Assembly (NCBI RefSeq): GCF_900142015.1 | Contig: NZ_FQZN01000030.1 | Location: 1 to 63,581, forward strand | Length of the DNA stretch: 63,581 nt | Direction of reading: 5' to 3' | Source of the DNA: Bacteroides stercorirosoris | GTDB lineage: Bacteria; Bacteroidota; Bacteroidia; Bacteroidales; Bacteroidaceae | The notes under the pieces: model-generated | The model's database searches: none | The model's input: the letters and a program-made list of their open reading frames with translations, nothing else | Told to the model about the DNA's origin: nothing | Translations under genes and position numbers: made by a program | Part shown: one piece after another, positions 42,701 to 50,483 of the stretch | How positions within the stretch are numbered: position 1 is the first letter of the stretch | How the letters are laid out: each line of letters begins with the position of its first letter

Positions 42701-42996
42701 TAGGTTTCCAGTATCTCCTTTTCTATCTTATCTATTTGTGTGAAAACCTCTTCACGGTTTTCCAGTTCGATTTCTTCGATACCAGCTTTCAGCTCTTCCA
42801 CTTTGGCGCGTTGGTCGGTAGCGGAGTTGTAGATGTAGGCTTTCAGTTCTTCAGTTTTGGCGCGCAGGGCGTCGTTATCGAGTTTGGCAACTTCCGGGTA
42901 AGCGGCTTTGATTTTGTCTACCCACGGCTGAATTTCTTTCATGTCGCGTGTGGATTTGTTGCCGAAAATCGAGCTTAAAAATTCATTAAATCCCAT
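39703..42996 (-). CDS. secA: Preprotein translocase ATPase SecA
   Basis: A 1097-residue motor that pushes unfolded proteins through SecYEG. Walker A is [15 protein letters not shown] and [16 protein letters not shown] is Walker B. [15 protein letters not shown] and [20 protein letters not shown] are the helicase motifs of NBD2. The C-terminus ends with the zinc-binding SEC-C motif [14 protein letters not shown]. It is about 200 residues longer than E. coli SecA because of insertions in the N-terminal half, typical of Bacteroidetes. It is monocistronic with a -7 box TAACTTTG at 43041-43048. Confidence 0.97.
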   Translation of the reverse strand: [1097 protein letters not shown]

Positions 42997-43040
42997 TATA
43001 TATCTGTTTTTGTTATTATTTGCTAAGTTGATTGAGTGCG

Positions 43041-43048
43041 CAAAGTTA
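43041..43048 (-). promoter_or_regulatory. -7 element TAACTTTG of secA
   Basis: Minus-strand TAACTTTG matches TAnnTTTG, 44 bp before the secA ATG; -33 box not clear. Confidence 0.5.
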
Positions 43049-43099
43049 CTGATTTTTATACAGATTACACATTTTTGCGCTGTTTATTTGATGTGGACT

Positions 43100-43215
43100 T
43101 TCACTGTAGAGGGCACAGAGTTTCACTGAGTTTTCTTTCTTCAATGAATGAAGGAAGTCTATTTGTTATTAAGAGGTATAAAAACTCTGTGAAACTCTGT
43201 GTGCTCTGTGGTGAA
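43100..43215. repeat. Extragenic palindrome of CACAGAG-type words (copy 2)
   Basis: The 35-base left arm (43100-43134) and right arm (43181-43215, ending in GTGCTCTGTGGTGAA) are near-complements around a 46-base centre. It shares the CACAGAG word set with 30011-30094. It lies between the secA promoter and the 3' end of the phosphodiesterase gene. Confidence 0.75.
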
Positions 43216-43221
43216 TAAACC

Positions 43222-44790
43222 TCAGAAGTTCAGTGGAGTCTCTGTGCAAGCATTCGGAGCGCGTATGCGCATCGCGCTTGACAGGGTAGGGGCTATGCGG
43301 GTAATATTGACAGGAATCCGTATGGTTTCGGGCTTTACTCCGCCACCCAGGAAGATGAGTGGGGCGGGGATGTTTGCATGACGCACTACACGATTATCGG
43401 TGGCATTTTCATCTACGATAGTCCAACCAGGCAATACATCTATCAGTAAGTCGCCGGAGCGCTTGCGGTGGAAAGCATTTCGCACAAGCTCTATCCGGGG
43501 CGTCCATGACCCCAGCAGCAGGCGATGGGCGGAATACGCTTCATTCACCCCGCTGAATTGTATCAGGAAATCGGCAGATTTATCTTGTATCTCTGCTAAA
43601 TCCAGTTGTTTGTTCTCTATTAATTTATGGTTGAGATAAATTTGCTGGTTATGATAAGTCTCCACGTACTGTCCTTCGCCATAGGTGGCCATGAGGTACA
43701 TGTTCAGCAACGTGGCGCAACGGTTCAGATGAAATTCTCCGCCCGGAATGCGATACAGGGCGAGATCGGGGGCTTCAGAGTCGGCATAGCCGGTAGAAGT
43801 GATACAGAAAAGCACGTTGTGCAGACCTACTTTGAGGTCGATAAGGTCGAGCAGGGAAGCGATGCTGCGGTCGAGTCGTACGTATGTATCCTGCATCTCC
43901 ATGGCACACTCCTGCGTGCTTCTGTGATTATAGTTACCGGCATAATAAGTCAGTGCCAGCAAGTCGGGAACTTCATCTTTGGCTATGGTGCTTTTTTCCA
44001 GCAGTTCTTCTGCCAGCAGGTTCACCTCATCGTTGATAAAGGGGCTGGCAATCAGCCGACGGAATTTGTTGAGCCGTTCGCTGTCGAACTTATATTTGAA
44101 AGCCTGGTCTCGCCATTCTGGCAGGAAAGTATATCGGGTAATAGGATGTACGGGTTCCCATACCATGTCGCGGATGCGGTAGTCGGGCGATTTCCGTTCA
44201 TTGTATTGGCTCACCCACCACGGGAACTCGCTGTAATATGTGGTACTGCACCATTTTCCTGTGTTTTCGTTCAGCCAGAAAGCACCGTTTCCGGAGTGTC
44301 CGGCAGCCAGCACGGCCGCATCTCGTGAGGGGGCGATGGCGTATACCAAGCCTTTGTTGCGTGTGGCTATTTTCAGCTCGTCGGCAATGGTGGAAGTCAG
44401 TAGTTGGGAGGGAGAAGAATTCTCATCGGTGAAGTTGCCCATAAAGGAGGAATCATCCACACAATTTACGGGGCGCAACGTGTTTACATCCATCCAATGA
44501 CGGGATATGATGCCGTTCATCGAAGGTGTTGTGCCGCTGTAGATGGCAGCGATGGCGGAAGCGCGGTCTGTTCCGTTGAAAGGGAATTCGGTCTGGTAGA
44601 ACACCTTTCCTTCGCGCATCAGTCTTTTGAAACCTTTCTCTCCGTATAAGGACGAAAATGCCTCCATGTAGTCGGTGCGCAGCTGGTCGATGGTCAGTGT
44701 CACCACCAGTTTGGGGGTGGCGGGCAACGGTTGTGCTTGCAGACCGGTGAAGGTCAGTGCGAGTATGGAAGTTATCAGTCCCTTTTTCAT
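43222..44790 (-). CDS. Exported alkaline phosphatase/phosphodiesterase superfamily protein
   Basis: A 522-residue protein with a signal peptide (MKKGLITSILALTFTGLQA) and an alkaline-phosphatase-like fold. LVVTLTIDQLRTDYMEAF gives the first metal Asp. NGTDRASAIAAIYSGTTPSM is the nucleophile region. A late D-N-R-V-V-R-H region precedes the final metal-site stretch. The nucleophile area reads GTDRAS rather than the TGPGH seen in PafA-like enzymes, so the catalytic Thr is probably the one before DRAS but cannot be assigned with certainty. Likely a periplasmic phosphatase or phosphodiesterase. The start codon directly abuts the DUF4105 stop, so the two are coupled. Confidence 0.85.
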   Translation of the reverse strand: MKKGLITSILALTFTGLQAQPLPATPKLVVTLTIDQLRTDYMEAFSSLYGEKGFKRLMREGKVFYQTEFPFNGTDRASAIAAIYSGTTPSMNGIISRHWMDVNTLRPVNCVDDSSFMGNFTDENSSPSQLLTSTIADELKIATRNKGLVYAIAPSRDAAVLAAGHSGNGAFWLNENTGKWCSTTYYSEFPWWVSQYNERKSPDYRIRDMVWEPVHPITRYTFLPEWRDQAFKYKFDSERLNKFRRLIASPFINDEVNLLAEELLEKSTIAKDEVPDLLALTYYAGNYNHRSTQECAMEMQDTYVRLDRSIASLLDLIDLKVGLHNVLFCITSTGYADSEAPDLALYRIPGGEFHLNRCATLLNMYLMATYGEGQYVETYHNQQIYLNHKLIENKQLDLAEIQDKSADFLIQFSGVNEAYSAHRLLLGSWTPRIELVRNAFHRKRSGDLLIDVLPGWTIVDENATDNRVVRHANIPAPLIFLGGGVKPETIRIPVNITRIAPTLSSAMRIRAPNACTETPLNF

Positions 44791-45978
44791 CTATCTCTTT
44801 TTCAATGTCAAAATAAGATTGCTTGCTGAACGTATCAGCAAACAAAGTGCCAAAGGTAATACAGCAAAGTCAAATCTCTGCGGTATTATCGCCCAAAGCA
44901 ATATAAAAAGTGTTAAAACGATAAAATTAGCTGCCATGTACCAGCTTTTCTGTTGTTTTCTCACCTTATTTATCATCCATGGGAGGCAAAATAAGTGCAA
45001 GGGATGGAATACGAACAGCAGGTAATTGGGACTTACTGCCGGATGTTGCGAGAACAAGGCGAGGAAAGCGAGAATGCATCCTGCCACTCCGGCGCAGAAA
45101 AACAAGAGCAGGTCGAGTCCCCAAAGGGCTTTCCGTCGTCGTATGCCGTATATGGTGGCGGCTGTCACAAGGATGAAGAGCAGTAAGGCTGCCTGCATCG
45201 GGGTGATTCCTCCGGAACGGTGGTCGGCGGCTGTCAGTCCGGTCACAACAACCCTTTCTTCGGAGGATACCAGCGGTCGGGCTTGTCCTTCCTTATTTAT
45301 TATTTGGGCGGTTTCGAAGTATTGTTGTACATAAAAAGGGACAAACATCATCAGCCTGCGGTTGATGGGTTCGTCGGCTTTGCTGCCCATGCACATATCC
45401 ATGCCGAAACGCGACCACGGGTGACCTTCGTTGTATTTATGCAACAGGTCGCGGAAAGAAACTCCCGTGTCAGTGTCGGTCATGTTGTCAGCATATTGCA
45501 AGGAGCCGTCGATGGCTTTCTCTATCTGGTCGCGCGGACGGGTGGCGCAGTTGTCATAGAAGAAGTTGTAGCGGTACACGCGGTTTTCGGGATGGTAGTT
45601 CTCTTGTAGCAGTCCTGCCAGGCGCACTTTTTCGTCTTGGGTGAGATTGAGGGTCTGTTGCCAGACGTCCCGTCCCAGGTAATCGTACTCCTCGGCGAAG
45701 CGTTCGTAGCTTGTCACTCCCAGTTGGTAGTCGGTTTCGCCCAAAGCGAACCGGAAGATGAAGTTGGGGGCATTGAAGTTGAACATGCCGTAATTGAAAA
45801 CAGCGTCGATGCCTTGGGTGAAGTTCTCGTAGCGGATAGCTGTGTGTCCGAAGAGGGAATAGATTTCACTGCCCGATGCGCACGTCAGCAAGCTGATGCG
45901 GATGGAGTCAGTGCGTTGCGCTTTCAGGCTGAGGGCACAGAATACGCTTATAATCAGTAGAAGGCTGGTTCGTTTCAT
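44791..45978 (-). CDS. DUF4105 envelope protein with C-terminal membrane helices
   Basis: A 395-residue protein with a signal peptide (MKRTSLLLIISVFCALSLKA) and a periplasmic DUF4105 domain (about 25-235). Segments such as IYSLFGHTAIRYEN, FNFNAPNFIFRFALGETDYQ and NFFYDNCATRPRDQ are family features with conserved His and Cys that suggest a papain-like fold. About five C-terminal transmembrane helices follow. Function not established. The chosen ATG at 45978 matches the signal peptide and lies only 7 bp after a TATCTTTG -7 box, so the mRNA may be leaderless. It is the first gene of the pair with the phosphodiesterase. Confidence 0.85.
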   Translation of the reverse strand: MKRTSLLLIISVFCALSLKAQRTDSIRISLLTCASGSEIYSLFGHTAIRYENFTQGIDAVFNYGMFNFNAPNFIFRFALGETDYQLGVTSYERFAEEYDYLGRDVWQQTLNLTQDEKVRLAGLLQENYHPENRVYRYNFFYDNCATRPRDQIEKAIDGSLQYADNMTDTDTGVSFRDLLHKYNEGHPWSRFGMDMCMGSKADEPINRRLMMFVPFYVQQYFETAQIINKEGQARPLVSSEERVVVTGLTAADHRSGGITPMQAALLLFILVTAATIYGIRRRKALWGLDLLLFFCAGVAGCILAFLALFSQHPAVSPNYLLFVFHPLHLFCLPWMINKVRKQQKSWYMAANFIVLTLFILLWAIIPQRFDFAVLPLALCLLIRSASNLILTLKKR

Positions 45979-45985
45979 TTCGCTG

Positions 45986-45993
45986 CAAAGATA
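45986..45993 (-). promoter_or_regulatory. -7 element TATCTTTG of the DUF4105 gene, 7 bp from the ATG
   Basis: The minus-strand TATCTTTG is followed by CAGCGAA and then ATG, the same spacing as at rnz (30100-30107). Weak TTG at 46012-46010 as possible -33 (16 bp). Confidence 0.6.
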
Positions 45994-46082
45994 ATGCAAA
46001 GTGGGGGCACAATAAAAAGAATTCATTTATTTTTTTACTTGATATTGCGCAGTTCCTCATCCTCTTGCCTTCTTATCTCCTT

Positions 46083-46397
46083 GCCGACTAAATCCGTTCA
46101 ACTTAGAGGGCTAATTCTGTTTGTGGGTAAACTATTTCTGCTCTCGCAGTAAACTATTTCTGCTCTCGCAGTAAACTAATCCTGTTGTTGCAGTAAACTA
46201 ATCTTTTTTTTGCATAATATTATTCTTACAACAGCTGTTTTAGTTTCTTACGATAGTAAATAAGTTTTCTTACAATAGATGTTGTAGGAAAAAATAACAG
46301 ATTACGTATGAATAATATTATGCAAAAAAAAGATTAGTTCATCGCATATTTGAGATTAGATTCTTGCAATGTTGAAGTTAGTTGCTTATTCCCTTTG
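46083..46397. repeat. 22-bp periodic intergenic array B with perfect 30-bp inverted repeat
   Basis: About 14 units of 22 bp fill this divergent intergenic region. GTAAACT recurs at 46127, 46149, 46171 and 46193; TTCTTAC at 46223, 46245 and 46267; GATTAG at 46332 and 46354, all exactly 22 apart. The first two GTAAACT units are identical. The block 46196-46225 is the exact reverse complement of 46310-46339 (30 of 30), so the right part is an inverted continuation of the same array. No reading frame fits. GTAAAC and the 22-bp period are shared with array A (27651-27830). Confidence 0.9.
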
Positions 46398-46462
46398 AAG
46401 CTATCATCTTAAGTCCGTTAAATAAAAATAGCGGAAGAAGCTGTTTCTTTAAAGAAAAATCG

Positions 46463-46470
46463 TATTTTTG
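46463..46470 (+). promoter_or_regulatory. -7 element TATTTTTG of ndk
   Basis: TATTTTTG matches TAnnTTTG, 49 bp before the ndk ATG; no exact -33 box. Confidence 0.45.
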
Positions 46471-46519
46471 GAAGAATTATTTTTAAAGAGCATTTCTATA
46501 ACTAAAATAATCGGCTATT

Positions 46520-46984
46520 ATGATGGAAAAAACACTGGTCATATTGAAACCATGCACCCTACAGAGGGGATTGGTAGGTGAGATTACGAATAGGTTCGAG
46601 CGCAAAGGTTTACGTCTGGCCGGAATGAAAATGGTTCAGCTGACGGATGAAATACTGAATGAACATTACGCCCATCTGAGCGCAAAGCCGTTCTTTCAGC
46701 GTGTGAAGGATTCGATGATGGCATGCCCGGTCATCGTGTGTTGTTTTGAGGGAGTGGATGCGGTTGAAACAGTAAGGGCATTAACCGGCGTTACCAATGG
46801 CAGGAAAGCAGCTCCCGGAACCATTCGTGGAGATTACAGTATGAGTTTCCAGGAAAATATAGTTCATGCGTCCGATTCGCATGAAGCGGCAGAAACGGAA
46901 CTGAAAAGATTTTTTAATCCCCAGGAAATCTTCGATTATGAACAGGCCACATTCGGCTTTCTTTATGCTAATGACGAATATTGA
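46520..46984 (+). CDS. ndk: Nucleoside diphosphate kinase
   Basis: A 154-residue enzyme that transfers phosphate from ATP to other (d)NDPs through a phosphohistidine. LVILKPCTLQRGLVGEI is the N-terminal block. RGDYSMSFQENIVHASDS holds the catalytic His116; the usual HGSDS reads HASDS, a mild change. The KPFF and NGRKAAPGTIRGD segments bind the nucleotide. Two start ATGs are adjacent (MMEK). It is monocistronic, downstream of array B. Confidence 0.95.
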   Translation: MMEKTLVILKPCTLQRGLVGEITNRFERKGLRLAGMKMVQLTDEILNEHYAHLSAKPFFQRVKDSMMACPVIVCCFEGVDAVETVRALTGVTNGRKAAPGTIRGDYSMSFQENIVHASDSHEAAETELKRFFNPQEIFDYEQATFGFLYANDEY

Positions 46985-47083
46985 GAGAAAAATAGCGTAT
47001 TACTAAAAAGTCTTTAATTCCTGCAGATTTGCCGGGTAATAGAAGTATTCGTCGATAAATTTTTCTTCTTCTTAGATAAATTG

Positions 47084-47113
47084 TTGCCGGAAACTATATA
47101 AATAGTATCTTTG
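47084..47113 (+). promoter_or_regulatory. Promoter of the coaX operon (-33 TTG, -7 TATCTTTG)
   Basis: TTG at 47084-47086, 19-bp spacer, TATCTTTG at 47106-47113, 25 bp before the GTG start of coaX. Confidence 0.8.
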
Positions 47114-47138
47114 CGCCGCAATTTTAATTAGTAATGCT

Positions 47139-47870
47139 GTGAATCTTGTTATCGATATAGGAAATACAACGGCAAAGTTGGCGCTTTTTGATGGAACATT
47201 GCCGTTGGAAGTGGTGTATGATTCAAATAGCACGTTAGAACATTTGCCCGATATTTGCAGTCGGTATGCTGTAGAGAAAGCGATTGTAGCGAGTGTCATT
47301 GATTTAAGTGAATGTGCGTTGGCACAACTGTCAAAGCTCCCTGTACCTGTGCTTTGGCTGAATGAGAAAACGCTTCTTCCGGTAGAAAATTTGTATGAAA
47401 CTCCTGAAACACTGGGATACGACCGTATGGCGGCAGTGGTGGGAGCGAACGAGCAATTTCCTGATAGAGATATCCTGGTGATTGATGCCGGTACATGCAT
47501 TACGTATGAATTTGTGGATGCCTCAGGACGCTATCATGGCGGGAATATTTCTCCCGGTATGCAGATGCGTTTCAAGGCGCTTCACCAGCTTACCGGACGC
47601 TTGCCGCTGGTGTCGCGTGAAGGGCGCGAACTCCCGATGGGGAGGGATACTGATACTGCTATCCGTGCGGGAGTATTAAAAGGAATGGAATATGAAATTT
47701 CGGGTTACATAGTGGCTATGAAACATAAATATCCTGAACTTTTGGTTTTTTTAACGGGCGGGGATGATTTTTCTTTTGATACAAACTTAAAAAGTATCAT
47801 CTTTGCAGACAGATTTTTAGTGTTGAAAGGATTAAATCGAATTTTAAACTATAATAATGACAAGATTTAG
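47139..47870 (+). CDS. coaX: Type III pantothenate kinase
   Basis: A 243-residue ASKHA-fold kinase for the first step of CoA synthesis. NLVIDIGNTTAKLALFDG is the phosphate loop, GYDRMAAVVGAN the pantothenate region with catalytic Asp nearby (VIDAGTCITYEFVD), and GGNISPGMQMRFKALHQ the CoaX signature. The start is GTG at 47139; the ATG five bases upstream is out of frame and blocked by a stop. The 3' end overlaps the next ORF by 14 bp, so it begins an operon with outer-envelope genes. A second, unrelated kinase is at 24199-25026. Confidence 0.95.
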   Translation: MNLVIDIGNTTAKLALFDGTLPLEVVYDSNSTLEHLPDICSRYAVEKAIVASVIDLSECALAQLSKLPVPVLWLNEKTLLPVENLYETPETLGYDRMAAVVGANEQFPDRDILVIDAGTCITYEFVDASGRYHGGNISPGMQMRFKALHQLTGRLPLVSREGRELPMGRDTDTAIRAGVLKGMEYEISGYIVAMKHKYPELLVFLTGGDDFSFDTNLKSIIFADRFLVLKGLNRILNYNNDKI

Positions 47871-49113
47871 ACAAACACTTTTGGTGCTTTTGCTCACGAT
47901 ATTATCTGGGGCGATGGTCGCTCAAAATAATACAAATTCTCCCTATACACGATACGGATACGGACAGCTGGCAGACCAAGGGTCGGGTAACAGTAAGGCG
48001 ATGGGTGGCATTGCCTACGGTTTACGTGACAGGTATCAGACCAACTTTGCGAATCCGGCATCTTATACGGCGGTTGATTCTTTGACTTTTATGTTTGACG
48101 GAGGTATCTCTATGCAGAATACCAACTTCAGTAATGGAGCCGTTAAAAAGAATGCCAAGAACTCCAGTTTTGACTACATTACGATGCAGTTCCGTCTTTC
48201 CAAATGGGGAGCCATGAGTATAGGATTGTTGCCTTATTCCAATGTCGGATATAGTATGTATGAGAGTGGCGAGACTGAAGACGGTACTCCTTACGTAAAT
48301 ACTTTTTCCGGAGAAGGAGGTTTGCATCAACTTTATTTAGGCGCAGGCTTTAAAATTCTTAAAAATCTTTCCATTGGTGCGAATATTTCGTATCTTTGGG
48401 GGGATATGTCACGTAGCCGTTATCAATCGTTTTCCTCCAATTCGGACATAATGCCGTTGACAACGATTTACGGAACAGAGGTGACGAGTTATAAGCTTGA
48501 TTTTGGCGCGCAGTATACACAACAGTTTGGTAAGAAACATTCTGCTACGGTGGGTGTTGTTTTCTCACCGGGACATGATTTGGGTAACGATTCGTATGTA
48601 CAGCAACAGCTTGGTAACTCTACTACCGGGTACAGTACATCTCAGAGGGATACGACAATGACGATGGGTATTCCTATGACTTTGGGTGCCGGTGTGACGT
48701 ATGTTTATGATGATCGCCTGACGGTAGGTGTGGATGTGATGTTTCAGAAATGGAATAGCGTGACATTCATGAACGAACCGGATGCTTTCTGTAATCGTGC
48801 AAAGATTGCTTTGGGTGCGGAATACATCCCTAACCTGATGGGCAGAAGCTATCTTGCGCATATCAAATATCGTTTGGGAGCCTACTATTCCCAGCCTTAT
48901 TATAAGATAGATGGTGTGCGTGCTGCCAATGAATATGGAGTGACTGCCGGTTTCGGATTACCCCTCCCGCGTAGCCGTTCTGTATTGAGCATCTCGGCAC
49001 AGTATGTGAGAACACAGGGCAAGGAAGCCCAGTTCTTGAATGAGAATACATTGCGTCTTTGCATTGGCGTGACATTTAATGAACGTTGGTTCTGGAAGCG
49101 TAAAGTTGAATAA
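47857..49113 (+). CDS. Outer membrane beta-barrel protein (OmpP1/FadL-like)
   Basis: A 418-residue protein with a signal peptide (MTRFRQTLLVLLLTILSGAMVAQ) and an N-terminal hatch-like stretch (NNTNSPYTRYGYGQLADQGS, then SKAMGGIAYGLRD) followed by amphipathic barrel strands to the end. This type is widespread in Bacteroidetes and may act as a hydrophobic-compound transporter or assembly factor; no substrate is indicated. It overlaps coaX and is followed by a TPR protein, LptC, a CorC-like protein and a PpiD-like foldase, an outer-envelope context. Confidence 0.82.
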   Translation: MTRFRQTLLVLLLTILSGAMVAQNNTNSPYTRYGYGQLADQGSGNSKAMGGIAYGLRDRYQTNFANPASYTAVDSLTFMFDGGISMQNTNFSNGAVKKNAKNSSFDYITMQFRLSKWGAMSIGLLPYSNVGYSMYESGETEDGTPYVNTFSGEGGLHQLYLGAGFKILKNLSIGANISYLWGDMSRSRYQSFSSNSDIMPLTTIYGTEVTSYKLDFGAQYTQQFGKKHSATVGVVFSPGHDLGNDSYVQQQLGNSTTGYSTSQRDTTMTMGIPMTLGAGVTYVYDDRLTVGVDVMFQKWNSVTFMNEPDAFCNRAKIALGAEYIPNLMGRSYLAHIKYRLGAYYSQPYYKIDGVRAANEYGVTAGFGLPLPRSRSVLSISAQYVRTQGKEAQFLNENTLRLCIGVTFNERWFWKRKVE

Positions 49114-49152
49114 AAGAAGAATAGACAATATAACAACTAAAATTTAAATACA

Positions 49153-50472
49153 ATGAAGATTAAAACGCTTGTAGCTGTCTTGCTCCTTTCGGGTGGAGTA
49201 AACAGCGCTTTCGCACAGACTGAAGATTGTAATAAGAACAGTAGTATTTCCCATGAAGCAGTAAAAGCTGGTAACTTTAAAGATGCTTATCTGCCGTGGA
49301 AAGCTGTTCTCAAGGATTGCCCGACATTGAAGTTTTATACTTTTAATGATGGTATTAAGATATTAACAGCTTTTTTGGGCGAAATAAAAGATCGTAACTC
49401 TGCTGATTATAAGAAGTACTTCGACGAGTTGATGGAAGTATATGATTTGAGAATGCAATATACACCTAACTTCCAACATTTGAAAGGTACGCCCTCTGTA
49501 GGAGATACTAAAGGAAGTAAGGCTATCAGCTATATTGCATATGCACCAAATCTTGATGTGAATCAGGCTTATACTTGGTTGAAGGAATCTTTGGAAGCGG
49601 AAAAAGAAGGCTCTAAGAGTCCTATTTTGCACTACTTTCTGGATATGTCTTTGAATAAGTTGAAGGCTGATCCCAGCCATAAAGAGCAATTTATTCAGGA
49701 TTACCTGACTGACTCCGAATATGCAGATGCTGCTATTGCTGCGGAAACTAACCCCGCAAAGAAAGCTGATTTGCAAAAAGTGAAAGATAACCTTGTAGCC
49801 ATGTTCATCAATAGTGGTACTGCTGACTGTGAATCTCTGCAAGGTATTTATGGTCCTAAGATTGAAGCTAATCAGTCAGACTCTACTTATCTGAAGAAAG
49901 CTATCTCTATCCTCAAGATGATGAAGTGTACTGAAAGCGAAGCATATTTCCAGGCTTCTTATTATATGTATAAGATTAACCCGACTGCTGATGCAGCTAC
50001 CGGTTGCGGATACATGGCTTACAAGAAAGGTGACTTCGATACGGCTATCAAATATTTCGATGAAGCGTTGACTCTGGAAAGCGATAACGAAAAGAAAGCT
50101 CAGATAGCTTATGCTGTTGCAGCGACTTTGTTTAACGTGAAGAAGTTGTCACAAGCTAGAGGTTACTTGCAGAAAGCTATCTCCTTTAAGGAGAACTATG
50201 GTGATGCATACATCCTGCTTGCACAGCTTTATGCTTCCAGCCCGAACTGGAACGATGAGTCTGCATTGAATAAGTGTACTTACTTTGTTGTCATAGATAA
50301 ATTGCAGCGTGCAAAAGCCGTAGATCCGACAGTGGCAGATAAAGCCAATGAATTGATTTCAACGTATGCACGTTATACGCCGAAAGCTGAAGACCTCTTT
50401 ATGTTGGGTATTAAAGCTGGCGACCGCGTTACGGTAGGTGGCTGGATCGGTGAAAGCACAACGGTTCGATAA
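49153..50472 (+). CDS. Secreted TPR-containing protein
   Basis: A 439-residue protein with a signal peptide (MKIKTLVAVLLLSGGVNSAFA), an early CNKNSSISHEAVKAGNFKDA helix pair and TPR units in the second half (YMAYKKGDFDTAIKYFDEAL; QARGYLQKAISFKENYGDAY). The C-terminus ends in a beta-like GDRVTVGGWIGESTTV. It is probably a periplasmic scaffold. Codon use is strongly biased, suggesting high expression. It is the third gene of the coaX operon; the gap to lptC is 11 bp. Confidence 0.85.
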   Translation: MKIKTLVAVLLLSGGVNSAFAQTEDCNKNSSISHEAVKAGNFKDAYLPWKAVLKDCPTLKFYTFNDGIKILTAFLGEIKDRNSADYKKYFDELMEVYDLRMQYTPNFQHLKGTPSVGDTKGSKAISYIAYAPNLDVNQAYTWLKESLEAEKEGSKSPILHYFLDMSLNKLKADPSHKEQFIQDYLTDSEYADAAIAAETNPAKKADLQKVKDNLVAMFINSGTADCESLQGIYGPKIEANQSDSTYLKKAISILKMMKCTESEAYFQASYYMYKINPTADAATGCGYMAYKKGDFDTAIKYFDEALTLESDNEKKAQIAYAVAATLFNVKKLSQARGYLQKAISFKENYGDAYILLAQLYASSPNWNDESALNKCTYFVVIDKLQRAKAVDPTVADKANELISTYARYTPKAEDLFMLGIKAGDRVTVGGWIGESTTVR

Positions 50473-50483
50473 GAAATATAAAT

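Noticed and set aside
46083..46397. CRISPR array
   Set aside because: Repeats are 22 bp in total with only 6-11 constant bases and no spacers of normal length, orientation switches inside the array, and no cas gene is in the window.
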